NCBI GenBank assembly: GCA_902799745.1
Contig: CADCBQ010000004.1
Span: 1-64,000, forward strand
DNA: 64,000 bases
Reading direction: 5' to 3'
Origin: Fibrobacter succinogenes
GTDB taxonomy: Bacteria > Fibrobacterota > Fibrobacteria > Fibrobacterales > Fibrobacteraceae
Numbering within the stretch: position 1 is the stretch's first letter; each line of letters opens with the position of its first letter. The notes under the pieces were generated by a model. The model worked only from the letters and a program-made list of their open reading frames with translations. It was not told where the DNA came from and made no database searches. Position numbers and translations under genes: made by a program. Positions 42,633-50,917 of this stretch are shown here, piece by piece.

Positions 42633-42651
42633 TTTGGCACGCGTTTTGCTT
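42633..42651 (+). promoter_or_regulatory. Sigma-54 (RpoN) promoter of the glutamine synthetase gene
   Basis: TTGGCACG-N4-TTGC matches the sigma-54 -24/-12 consensus at every conserved base: GG at 42636-42637 and GC at 42648-42649, 12 bp apart. The predicted start of transcription is about 12 bp later, leaving a leader of roughly 30 nt with AGGAG before ATG 42690. Enhancer sites for an NtrC-like activator were not found, and would lie in or beyond the upstream terminator. Confidence 0.85.
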
Positions 42652-42689
42652 TTATGGCACCGAAAACAAAAACATAATAGGAGATTGCC

Positions 42690-44787
42690 ATGAGCAACGA
42701 ATACAGATTAAAAGCTATCAAGGAAATCGCCAGCGAAAACGCCGGCGCCAACCTTCCCGCAGCACCCGCAAACATCGACTTCTACGGCGAAGACGTTTTC
42801 AACGCCGAGGCCATGCGCGCATATCTTCCCAAGGACATTTGCAAGAAGCTCTTCGCTACCATCGACGGCGGCGCACCGCTTGATCCGAGCATCGCTGGCG
42901 AAGTTGCCCACGCCATGAAAAAGTGGGCTATCGACCGCGGCGCCACCCACTTTACTCACTGGTTCCAGCCTCTTACCGGTTCCACCGCCGAAAAGCATGA
43001 CTCCTTCCTCGAACCCGAAGACGGCAAGGCCATTCTCGCCTTCAGCGGCAAGAACCTGATCGTCGGTGAACCGGACGCTTCTTCTTTCCCGAGCGGCGGC
43101 CTCCGTTCTACTTTCGAAGCCCGCGGCTATACCGCCTGGGATCCGACCTCTCCGGCCTTCATCAAGCGCCACGGCAACGGCGCAACGCTTTGCATCCCGA
43201 CCGCTTTCTGTAGCTATACTGGCGAAGCCTTGGACAAGAAGACTCCGCTTCTCCGTTCTATTCAGGCCCTCCAGAAGTCCGCCGACCGCCTTATGGGTCT
43301 CTTCGGCGTTGCCCAGCAGAAGGTCACCGTCACTCTCGGTGCCGAACAGGAATACTTCCTGATTGACAAGCGTTTCTACCTGCAGCGCCCGGACCTGTAC
43401 CAGGCCGGCCGCACCTTGTTCGGTGCAGCTCCGGCAAAGCACCAGCAGATGGAAGACCACTACTTCGGTAGCATTCCGGCTCGCATCATCAACTTCATGA
43501 ACGACGTTGAAAAGGAACTCTGGAAGCTCGGCATTCCGGCCAAGACCCGCCACAACGAAGTTGCTCCTGCCCAGTTCGAACTTGCCCCGATGTTCGAAGA
43601 AGTGAACCTCGCCTGCGACCACAACATGCAGATTATGGAAGTGCTCCGCCAGGTCGCTGACCGCCACGGTCTCGTCTGCTTGCTGCACGAAAAGCCGTTT
43701 GCCGGCATCAATGGTTCCGGTAAGCACAACAACTGGTCTGTGAACTACGGCAAGACCAACCTTTTGAACCCGGGTAAGGACCCGCACCAGAACGCCATTT
43801 TCCTTACCACGCTCTGCGCTGTAATCTACGCTGTCGACACCCACGCCGACTTGCTCCGTATGGCTGTTGCTAGCGCCGGTAACGACCACCGTCTCGGTGC
43901 CAACGAAGCTCCTCCGGCAATCATCTCTATGTACCTCGGCGACCAGCTCGCCGACGTCATCGACCAGCTTGAAAAGGGCGATCCGAAGTCCAGCAAGCAG
44001 GCCGGTGCACTGAAGCTCGGTTCTGACACACTCCCGCCGCTCCCGCGCGACGCTACCGACCGTAACCGTACTTCTCCGTTCGCCTTCACCGGCAACAAGT
44101 TCGAATTCCGCGCTCCGGGTTCCAGCCAGAGCGAACACCATCGTGGCCGAAGCCTTCGACCTCATCGCCGACAAGATGCAGAGCGTTCCGGCCGACAAGT
44201 TCCACGAAGAACTGCAGAACCTGTTGCAGAAGATCGTGAAGGAACACAAGCGCGTCATCTTCAACGGCAACGGCTACACCGACGAATGGGTCGAAGAAGC
44301 AGCAAAGCGCGGCCTCCCGAACATCCGCACCACCATGGAAGCCCTCCAGGCTCTCAACAAGAAGGAAAATGTGGCCCTGTTCGAAAAGTACGGCGTGTTC
44401 AACAAGCGCGAACTCGACTCCCGTTACGAAGTTAACATGGAAGATTACCACAAGAAGATTCACATCGAAGGCAAGATCGCTTTCGACATCGCGAAGAACG
44501 TGGTGCTTCCGCAGGTGCTTTGCGCCTACAGCAACGCCCTCAAGACCAACGAAATGGCCAAGACCCAGGGTTTCTACGCTGTGGACGGTTACGCTCGCGA
44601 ACTCGGCGACAAGCTCAAGGAACTCGAAGCCGCTGTGGCCCAGATGGAAGCCGCTCTCGGCGACAAGCACGAAGCAATTCTCGATGCCATGGCAAACCTC
44701 CGCATTATCGTCGACAAGATCGAAAGCATCGTGCCCGACGAAAAGTGGCCGCTGCCGAAGTATCGCGAAATGCTCTTCATCTACTAA
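42690..44787 (+). pseudogene. glnN: Type III glutamine synthetase, frameshifted by a short internal deletion
   Basis: The first frame (42690 to about 44130) is a typical GSIII N-terminal and catalytic region, with [33 protein letters not shown] and [20 protein letters not shown], ending at [12 protein letters not shown]. The last part (about 44131 to 44787) resumes in another frame with [16 protein letters not shown] and ends in YREMLFIY. Intact family members have about eight residues (of the form IAGPNTVL) between these blocks; here they are missing, with a predicted loss of 23 bases. Adding 23 to 2,098 restores a frame of 706 residues, a normal GSIII length. The enzyme makes glutamine from glutamate and ammonia. 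Loss of a central nitrogen gene would be surprising, so assembly error is a serious alternative. Confidence 0.88.
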
Positions 44788-44821
44788 TCTTCCTATTCAT
44801 AATAATCCGAACCTCAAAAAT

Positions 44822-44858
44822 GCAATTCGTCGGCTTCACGCCGGCGGATTGCTTTTTT
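44822..44858 (+). terminator. Terminator of the glutamine synthetase gene
   Basis: GCAATTCGTCGGC-TTCA-CGCCGGCGGATTGC forms a long stem with a few mismatches, followed by TTTTTT, 34 bp after the stop. Confidence 0.85.
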
Positions 44859-44974
44859 ACAAAAAGCACCCCTTTTTCCGGTTGCCACTTCCCTAGAAAC
44901 TTTTTATATTTATGCATATATTAAAATATTTGCATAGACTTAGGGTGCCGGTTCGACCCGCCCACGGAGAGATT

Positions 44975-45865
44975 ATGAAGATTGTTGACATTCTGAAGCA
45001 AGACAAGATGAGCCTTTCGTTCGAAGTGTTCCCGCCTAAAAAAGAGACGAGCTTCGAAAGCGTAAAGGCCGCCACCGAATCGATTGCTGCCCTTGGCCCC
45101 GCCTTCATGAGCGTGACTTACGGTGCAGGCGGCGGCGTAAGCCACTTCACTCTTGATATTGCCAAGAACCTCAAGCAAAAGTTCGGCATCCCGATGCTCG
45201 CCCACCTTACCTGCGTTTCCAGCAGCAAGGAAACGGTGCACCAGCGCATCGAAGACATGAAGACCGCAGGCATCAAGAACGTCATGGCTCTCCGCGGCGA
45301 CTTGACTCCGGAACTCATCGAAAAGGGCCGCGACAATTGCGACTACCACTATGCCGTCGAGCTCATCCGTGAACTCAAGGCTTCCGATGCCGACTTCTGC
45401 ATTGGTGCCGCCTGCTACCCCGAAAAGCACCCCGAAAGTGCAAACCAGGCCGAAGACATCAAGCACCTTAAGGAAAAGGTCGATGCCGGCGCAGACTTTT
45501 TGACCACGCAGATGGTGTTCGACAACAACCTGTTCTTCAGTTTCCTCTACAAGCTGCGCGACGCAGGCGTCAACTGCCCGGTGCTCCCCGGTATTATGCC
45601 GATTACGAACGCCAACCAGGTGGAACGCGCCATCAAGCTTTCCGGTTCGTTCATGCCGCAGCGCTTTAAGTCGCTGGTCGACAAATTCGGTAGCGATCCC
45701 GAAGCCATGAAGCAGGCCGGCATTATCTACGCAAGTGATCAGATCATTGACCTGTACGCCAACGGCATCACGAACGTTCACGTGTATTCGATGAATAAGC
45801 CCGACGTTGCAGAAGGCATTCTCAAGAACGTCACTGCGATTTTGGGAAAGAATTTTGCCGGTTAA
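44975..45865 (+). CDS. metF: Methylenetetrahydrofolate reductase
   Basis: The start at ATG 44975 has GGAGAG nearby and gives 296 residues; an upstream in-frame ATG at 44912 would add promoter-like sequence. The enzyme reduces 5,10-methylene- to 5-methyltetrahydrofolate with FAD, feeding methionine synthesis. Family motifs: FEVFPPKKE near the N-terminus (Glu of the active site), FMSVTYGAGGG, HLTCVSS, ALRGDLTP, and FCIGAACYPEKHPE for FAD binding, then FLTTQMVFDNN. Length matches the bacterial enzyme. It has its own AT-rich promoter region (44890-44950). No SAM or cobalamin riboswitch is visible in the short leader. Confidence 0.95.
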   Translation: MKIVDILKQDKMSLSFEVFPPKKETSFESVKAATESIAALGPAFMSVTYGAGGGVSHFTLDIAKNLKQKFGIPMLAHLTCVSSSKETVHQRIEDMKTAGIKNVMALRGDLTPELIEKGRDNCDYHYAVELIRELKASDADFCIGAACYPEKHPESANQAEDIKHLKEKVDAGADFLTTQMVFDNNLFFSFLYKLRDAGVNCPVLPGIMPITNANQVERAIKLSGSFMPQRFKSLVDKFGSDPEAMKQAGIIYASDQIIDLYANGITNVHVYSMNKPDVAEGILKNVTAILGKNFAG

Positions 45866-45877
45866 TTTTTCGCGAGG

Positions 45878-46381
45878 TTAAAGAACAATCGTCTTTAACC
45901 ATTCGCGCATTTCATAAACATCAACATTCGCCCGCAATGACTTGTGGGCGATTCTTGCACCCGGAGCTGTCGCCATCTTTTTCGGATTGAGCGTCATCCC
46001 CACACGGCCGAGGTCTAGGCGGTCGGCATCGTAGCAGGTGTTGATGGTCGGATCATCGGTCTGATGTTCTTTGGTGTGGTAGAAGCAGGCGTGGTACAGT
46101 TGGTCGAACTGTTCCTGCGTGATTTCGAGAAGGCCCTTTTCGAAGCATTCCTTGGCAAAGGCCGCTCCGCGCTCGCCATGTTCGCCATCGTAGCCGTCAT
46201 CTTCGCGCTTGCAGTCGTGAAAGAGAGCGAACAGTCGCACGACTGTCACGTCGGCACCTGTAATGGGCGCAAGGAGCAAACCGTTGAATTCCACCTGCCG
46301 CCAATGAGAAAGTCCATGAATCGTCGAATCCACGATTCGATTGCTATAGACAAACTCTTGTAAGGCGGCAAAATCTAGCAT
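45878..46381 (-). CDS. HD-domain phosphohydrolase-like protein
   Basis: The 167-residue protein shows an HD-domain pattern: IHGLSHWRQVEFNGLLL, LFALFHDCKREDDGYDGEHG with the metal-binding HD, a downstream H-T-x-x-HQTDD segment (FYHTKEHQTDDPTI), and a final CYDADRLDLGRVGM with Asp. HD proteins hydrolyse nucleotides or related phosphates; substrate unknown. The ribosome-binding site of this gene, AAGGA, comes from the interspersed repeat at 46381-46420, so the repeat forms its leader. A hairpin (GGTTAAAGA/TCTTTAACC) spans its stop and the metF end. Confidence 0.8.
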   Translation of the reverse strand: MLDFAALQEFVYSNRIVDSTIHGLSHWRQVEFNGLLLAPITGADVTVVRLFALFHDCKREDDGYDGEHGERGAAFAKECFEKGLLEITQEQFDQLYHACFYHTKEHQTDDPTINTCYDADRLDLGRVGMTLNPKKMATAPGARIAHKSLRANVDVYEMREWLKTIVL

Positions 46382-46420
46382 AGATCCTTCGACTTCACTT
46401 CGTTACGCTCAGGATGACAC
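46381..46420 (+). repeat. Interspersed repeat, GATCCTTCGAC...CTCAGGATGAC type, copy 2
   Basis: The unit GATCCTTCGACTTCACTTCG then CTCAGGATGACAC fills the 47-bp gap between the HD gene start and the mutS stop. Read on the minus strand it supplies GAAGGATCTATG, the binding site and start of the HD gene. Confidence 0.8.
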
Positions 46421-46428
46421 ACAACGTG

Positions 46429-49041
46429 TCATTTCCCGTAATGCTCCTTCAAGTCCATCAGGCATTGGAGCGCCTGGATCGGAGTCATTTCTTCGGGTTT
46501 CAGGCGGCGGATTTCTTCTTTAAGGAGCTGCGTAGATTCGTCGGGAGGCGCGAACAGGTCGACCTGCGGCTTTTCCATAAGCTTCTTGTGGGTAGCGCCA
46601 TCGCTCGGGTCAATCTTCTGCTTTTCGAGGCGCAAAAGAATCTTGCGTGCACGGCGGAGCACATTGTTCGGGAGGCCCGCCATTTCGGCCACGTGAATAC
46701 CGTAGCTAGAATCGCAGGCACCTTCGAGAATTTTGTGCAAGAAGATGAGCTTGTCGCCCTTTTCCTGAACGCCCACCTGGAAGTTTCCGGCGTGTTCAAG
46801 GCTTTCCACAAGGCCAGTGAGTTCGTGGTAATGCGTTGCAAACAGCGTGATGGCGGCGCGAGCCGGCTCATCGTGCAGAGTTTCCACAATCGCCCACGCA
46901 ATCGAGAGGCCGTCAAAGGTGCTCGTTCCGCGACCGATTTCGTCGAGGAGTACCAAGCTGTGCGAAGTCGCATTGCGCAAGATGTTCGCGGTTTCGATCA
47001 TTTCGACCATAAACGTCGAAAGGCCGCGGCTCAGGCGGTCGCTGGCACCCACGCGGGTAAAGATGCGGTCCACCACGCCAATGCGGGCACTTTCTGCCGG
47101 CACGAAGCAGCCGATTTGCGCCATGAGCACAATGAGTCCCGTCTGGCGCAGGTAAGTTGATTTACCGGCCATGTTCGGGCCCGTAATGAGCATCAAGCGG
47201 GTCGCTTCGGGCGAAAGATTCACATCGTTCGGGATAAAGTCAAGGTCCGAATTGACCGCAACAATCACCGGATGGAAACCGCCCTTGATTTCGATACCCG
47301 AGCCTTCGAAGACTTCGGGACAAACGTAATTGTATTTGCGGGCGGCGCGGGCAAAGCTGTAAAGCGTATCCACATGCGCAATCGCATTCGCGATTTCCTG
47401 GAGTTCGGCACGCCAGCTGTTCACGCGTTCGCGGAGTTCGCAGAAAATCTTGTATTCCAGCGCATGGATGTTGACTTCGGCGTTACTGATGATGGATTCG
47501 CATTCCTTCATCTCGGGCGTAATGTAGCGTTCGCCGTTCACCGTCGTCTGCTTGCGAATGTATTCGTCGGGAATCGGGGCGGTCGCCTTCGCCATCTGCG
47601 CCTTGGTAATTTCGATATAGTAACCGAAAACGCGGTTGTAGCCAACCTTCAAGCTCGGGATTCCGAGGCGTTCGCGTTCACGGACTTCGAGCGAGGCAAT
47701 CCATTCGCGGCGTTCCTTGATGTCTTCGTTCATGGCATCGAGTTCCGCATTTGCGCCCGCGCGAATCATGCCGCCCTCGCGGACGGTCAGCGGCAAGTCA
47801 TCGTTAAATTGCGAAAGAAGTTCTTCGCCACGGCCACGGGCGGCAATGAGGGCCGCTCGCATCGGTTCAAAAATCGGCGAATTCAAACCTTCAAGTACAT
47901 CGGCCACCTTGGATGCCTGCGAAAGCGAACGGCCCATGCCCGCCAAGTCGCGGGCATTCGCGCGGCCAGAACCGACGCGGCCCATCAGGCGTTCCATATC
48001 GAGAATCGAAGTCAGCGATTCCTTAAGCTCATCGAGAGCGACCGGGTTATTGACGAGTTCCTCGACGGCTTCTTCGCGTTCCTTGATGCGGTCCACCGAA
48101 ATCAGCGGGTGGCTCACCCACTCCTTCAGATTGCGCCCGCCCATTGCGGTCACCGTAAAGTCGAGCACATAGCAAAGCGTACTGCTGATATCGTCGGCAT
48201 TCAGCGGACGCACCAGTTCCAAGTTACGCAACGTGCTCGGATCAAGCGTCATGTAATCGTCAAGATTCAGAATCTCGAGCGTCGTAAAGTGCGAAAGTTC
48301 AGACTTCTTCTGGTCCATCAGGTACTGGAGAAGCGCTCCCGTCACCTGCGTTTCAACCACTCGCCCGTCCAAGCCAAGGCCATCCAAAGCCTCGACCTTA
48401 AAATGCGTAAACAGCACATCCTTCGCAGAATCTTCGCCAAACAGGAATGCCGGAAGTTCAGTCACCAGAATGTTTTCGGAGCGGATCAAGTCCATCACTC
48501 CGCTAGGAATCACAGTTCCTTCGGGCACAACGACTTCTTTGGGCATGCGGCGGCAGAATTCACATTCGAAAGCCTGCACCGAGCTCTTGCACGCGGCCAA
48601 GTAGCCAGTCGTCACGTCGGCAATCGCAAACGAGACCGAGTCTTTCTCGGGAATGAACGCGCAAAGGTAATTCGCCTCTTTCGCATTCAGGTTCGATTCG
48701 TCCATCGCAGTGCCTGCACTGATGATTTCCACAATGTCGCGCTTGACGATTCCCTTCGCGAGTTTCGGGTCTTCCACCTGTTCGCAAATGGCGATGCGAT
48801 AACCCGCCGCCACCATCTTGGGCACGTAGCGGTCCGCGGCATGGTGCGGGAACCCGCACAAGGGTGTCGCACCCGAGGCACCATTATTGCGGCTCGTGAG
48901 CGTAAGTCCTAAAATCTTCGAGGCAACTACAGCATCGTCTTCGAAAAGTTCGAAGAAGTCGCCCATTCTAAAAAACAAGATGCAGCCGGGATTCTGTTTC
49001 TTGATCTCGTAATACTGCTGCATTAACGGGGTCACAGCCAT
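46429..49041 (-). CDS. mutS: DNA mismatch repair protein MutS
   Basis: The 870-residue protein recognises base mismatches and small loops. It has the N-terminal mismatch-binding domain with the Phe-x-Glu motif (CILFFRMGDFFELFEDDAVV, about 18-38), the connector and lever domains, and the ATPase with Walker A GPNMAGKSTYLRQTG (about 615-630), Walker B LVLLDEIGRGTSTFDG and the helix-turn-helix end (GLPNNVLRRARKIL). The length is normal. It starts with TAATG overlap on the scpB stop, so scpB and mutS form an operon with proB and rapA upstream in the same direction. Confidence 0.97.
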   Translation of the reverse strand: MAVTPLMQQYYEIKKQNPGCILFFRMGDFFELFEDDAVVASKILGLTLTSRNNGASGATPLCGFPHHAADRYVPKMVAAGYRIAICEQVEDPKLAKGIVKRDIVEIISAGTAMDESNLNAKEANYLCAFIPEKDSVSFAIADVTTGYLAACKSSVQAFECEFCRRMPKEVVVPEGTVIPSGVMDLIRSENILVTELPAFLFGEDSAKDVLFTHFKVEALDGLGLDGRVVETQVTGALLQYLMDQKKSELSHFTTLEILNLDDYMTLDPSTLRNLELVRPLNADDISSTLCYVLDFTVTAMGGRNLKEWVSHPLISVDRIKEREEAVEELVNNPVALDELKESLTSILDMERLMGRVGSGRANARDLAGMGRSLSQASKVADVLEGLNSPIFEPMRAALIAARGRGEELLSQFNDDLPLTVREGGMIRAGANAELDAMNEDIKERREWIASLEVRERERLGIPSLKVGYNRVFGYYIEITKAQMAKATAPIPDEYIRKQTTVNGERYITPEMKECESIISNAEVNIHALEYKIFCELRERVNSWRAELQEIANAIAHVDTLYSFARAARKYNYVCPEVFEGSGIEIKGGFHPVIVAVNSDLDFIPNDVNLSPEATRLMLITGPNMAGKSTYLRQTGLIVLMAQIGCFVPAESARIGVVDRIFTRVGASDRLSRGLSTFMVEMIETANILRNATSHSLVLLDEIGRGTSTFDGLSIAWAIVETLHDEPARAAITLFATHYHELTGLVESLEHAGNFQVGVQEKGDKLIFLHKILEGACDSSYGIHVAEMAGLPNNVLRRARKILLRLEKQKIDPSDGATHKKLMEKPQVDLFAPPDESTQLLKEEIRRLKPEEMTPIQALQCLMDLKEHYGK

Positions 49042-49748
49042 TAGGCATCTCCCATCGACAATTCAACCTGGTCCGGATTTTCTTCGGGCTGCACCGGTTC
49101 TTCGGGGCTCACCGATTCGGGTTTCGCATACTGCGGCACCAAGGCACCGGCTTCCAAAAGTTCACTAAATTCGCGGAGTCTCGGCAAATCTTCCGGAATG
49201 CGGTTGATGCCGAAATACTTCATGAATTCCTGCGTAGTCACGTAGGTATAGGGGTTTCCAACCGTATCGGCACGGCTACCTAGCGCAATAAAGCCCTTGT
49301 CGAGCAGGTTACGGATCGGGCCATCCACCGACGACACGCCACGCACCTGTTCAATCGCCGCCTTGGTAATCGGCTGCTGGTAAGCAATCACAGCCAAAGT
49401 TTCAAGCGCCGCCTGGCTGAGCCTACGGGCGTTTGCCTCGGGGAACAGCTTGCGCACCCACGGGTAATACTTGGCGCGGGTCCTAAAGCGGTAACCGCCC
49501 GCCTGTTCCACGATTTCGAACGGGGAATTAATCTTGTTCAGCGAATCGTTCGCCGCAATCAGCGCATCGGACACCAAGCGCGCATCCAAAAAGTCGCCCA
49601 GAATTTCACGCAGTTTCTTGAGCGTCACAATATCAGGAGACGCAAACACAAGCGCCTGGATAATGCGGGCCAAATCCTCTTGGCTCTCGACTTTCGGGAG
49701 TTCCGCCGATTCTTCGGCCAAATCGTCCAAATTCTGATTTTCTTCCAT
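49041..49748 (-). CDS. scpB: Segregation and condensation protein B
   Basis: I use ATG 49748 rather than an upstream TTG; the protein then has 235 residues. It is the winged-helix partner of the SMC-ScpA condensin. Core motifs are ARIIQALVFASPDIVTLKKL, SPFEIVEQAGGYRFRTRAKY, and RRLSQAALETLAVIAYQQPI then GVSSVDGPIRNLLDKGFI, which are strongly conserved in the family. The acidic C-terminal tail (about 200-235) is less usual and probably disordered. It ends at the mutS start (1-bp overlap) and follows proB by about 26 bp. Confidence 0.93.
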   Translation of the reverse strand: MEENQNLDDLAEESAELPKVESQEDLARIIQALVFASPDIVTLKKLREILGDFLDARLVSDALIAANDSLNKINSPFEIVEQAGGYRFRTRAKYYPWVRKLFPEANARRLSQAALETLAVIAYQQPITKAAIEQVRGVSSVDGPIRNLLDKGFIALGSRADTVGNPYTYVTTQEFMKYFGINRIPEDLPRLREFSELLEAGALVPQYAKPESVSPEEPVQPEENPDQVELSMGDA

Positions 49749-49774
49749 ACGCTTACCAAGATACAAATTTTCGA

Positions 49775-50914
49775 CTAGAACACGACCAGGTCGTTCTTGT
49801 GAATCAGTTCGTCGGCGACATCCTTGCCCAGGAGTTCGTGAACCTGGGCAGTCTTCTTGTGGAGCACAAGCTTCAGCGTTTCGCTGTCGAACTTTGCTAC
49901 ACCGCGTGCAACGGCTTCGCCGTCCTGGCTCAAGACTTCAATCAGGTCGCCCTTGTCGAAATGTTTCTTCACGGCGCACACGCCCACGGGGAGCAAGCTA
50001 GAATGCTTTTCGCGCAAAGCCTTCACACCACCTTCGTCGACCACCACGGCCCCGCGCGGAGTCGTCACGAAGCTGAGCCAGCGCTGACGGCTATTGAGCT
50101 TTTTCTTGGAGCCCACAAAGAGCGTGCCTTCGGCATTTTCAAAAATCACCTGGTGCGGCAATACCTTCATGCCGCTCGCGAGGAATGCGTTGCAACCACT
50201 CTTGGTCACGTTGCGAATCGCTTCGAGCTTGCTACGCATACCGCCGGTACTCACGGCGGAGCCCGTCTCACCGGGCTTACCCGCGAGCGCAAGCACTGCA
50301 GGCGTAATTTCCGGCACAAAGCGGAGCAAACGGGCGTTCGGATTTTTCTTCGGATTGTCGTCGAAGAGTCCGTCTTCGTCCGTGAAAATCAAAAGCAAGT
50401 CGGCATCAAGGAACAGCGCCACATCGCTCGAAAGCTTGTCGTTATCGCCCACCTTGATTTCGGCGACGGCGAGCGAGTCGTTCTCGTTGATAATCGGAAC
50501 AATCTTGCGGGCAAGCATCGCCTTGATGGTGTTCTGCAAATTCTTGTAGCGGTTGCGGTCGCGGAAGTCTTCGGCAGACAAAAGAATCTGGCCCACTGAA
50601 AGCTGCATCCAGCGGAACATTTCGCGGTAGGCGTACATGAGGTCAATCTGGCCCACAGCAGCACAGGCCTGCTTTTCGGCAAGCACCGTCGGCTTTTCCT
50701 TGTAACCGAGCTGGCTCATGCCTGTTCCCACGGCACCGCTTGTGACAATCACAACTTCCTTGCCCGCTTCCATGAGGCGGGCGACGGAATCGGCGAGTTT
50801 CTGGATGTAGCGAGTACGAACACCGCCCTTTTCGGAGTCGACCAAAATACGCGAGCCGATCTTTACGACAATGCGACGGGATTCATCGAGAATATTCTTT
50901 CTTAATTCACTCAT
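49775..50914 (-). CDS. proB: Glutamate 5-kinase with PUA domain
   Basis: The 379-residue enzyme phosphorylates glutamate at the first step of proline synthesis. Residues about 12-265 are the amino-acid kinase domain: RRIVVKIGSRILVD, VTSGAVGTGMSQLG, VPIINENDSLAVAEIKVGDN and GGMRSKLEAI. Residues about 285-370 are the PUA domain (GAVVVDEGGVKALREKHSSL), found in many full-length ProB proteins. Feedback by proline is expected. It lies 3 bp after rapA and upstream of scpB in the same operon; the proA partner is not in this window. Confidence 0.95.
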   Translation of the reverse strand: MSELRKNILDESRRIVVKIGSRILVDSEKGGVRTRYIQKLADSVARLMEAGKEVVIVTSGAVGTGMSQLGYKEKPTVLAEKQACAAVGQIDLMYAYREMFRWMQLSVGQILLSAEDFRDRNRYKNLQNTIKAMLARKIVPIINENDSLAVAEIKVGDNDKLSSDVALFLDADLLLIFTDEDGLFDDNPKKNPNARLLRFVPEITPAVLALAGKPGETGSAVSTGGMRSKLEAIRNVTKSGCNAFLASGMKVLPHQVIFENAEGTLFVGSKKKLNSRQRWLSFVTTPRGAVVVDEGGVKALREKHSSLLPVGVCAVKKHFDKGDLIEVLSQDGEAVARGVAKFDSETLKLVLHKKTAQVHELLGKDVADELIHKNDLVVF

Positions 50915-50917
50915 AGA

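Noticed and set aside
42650-42665. A second TGGCAC downstream of the sigma-54 site as another promoter
   Set aside because: It lacks the GC element 12 bp downstream, so it does not fit the consensus.
44125-44150. Programmed frameshifting as an explanation for the glnN frame change
   Set aside because: No slippery heptamer is visible and a conserved protein segment is missing, which points to a deletion, not recoding.
42708-44270. A 520-codon minus-strand frame opposite glutamine synthetase
   Set aside because: Shadow frame of a strongly codon-biased gene; it also crosses the deletion point unchanged, which says nothing about function.
44935-44965. GGTTCGACC resembling a tRNA T-arm before metF
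   Set aside because: No acceptor stem, anticodon arm or D-arm can be folded around it.
47272-48912. A 546-codon plus-strand frame opposite mutS
   Set aside because: Shadow frame created by GC-biased third codon positions of mutS; no family match or start signals.
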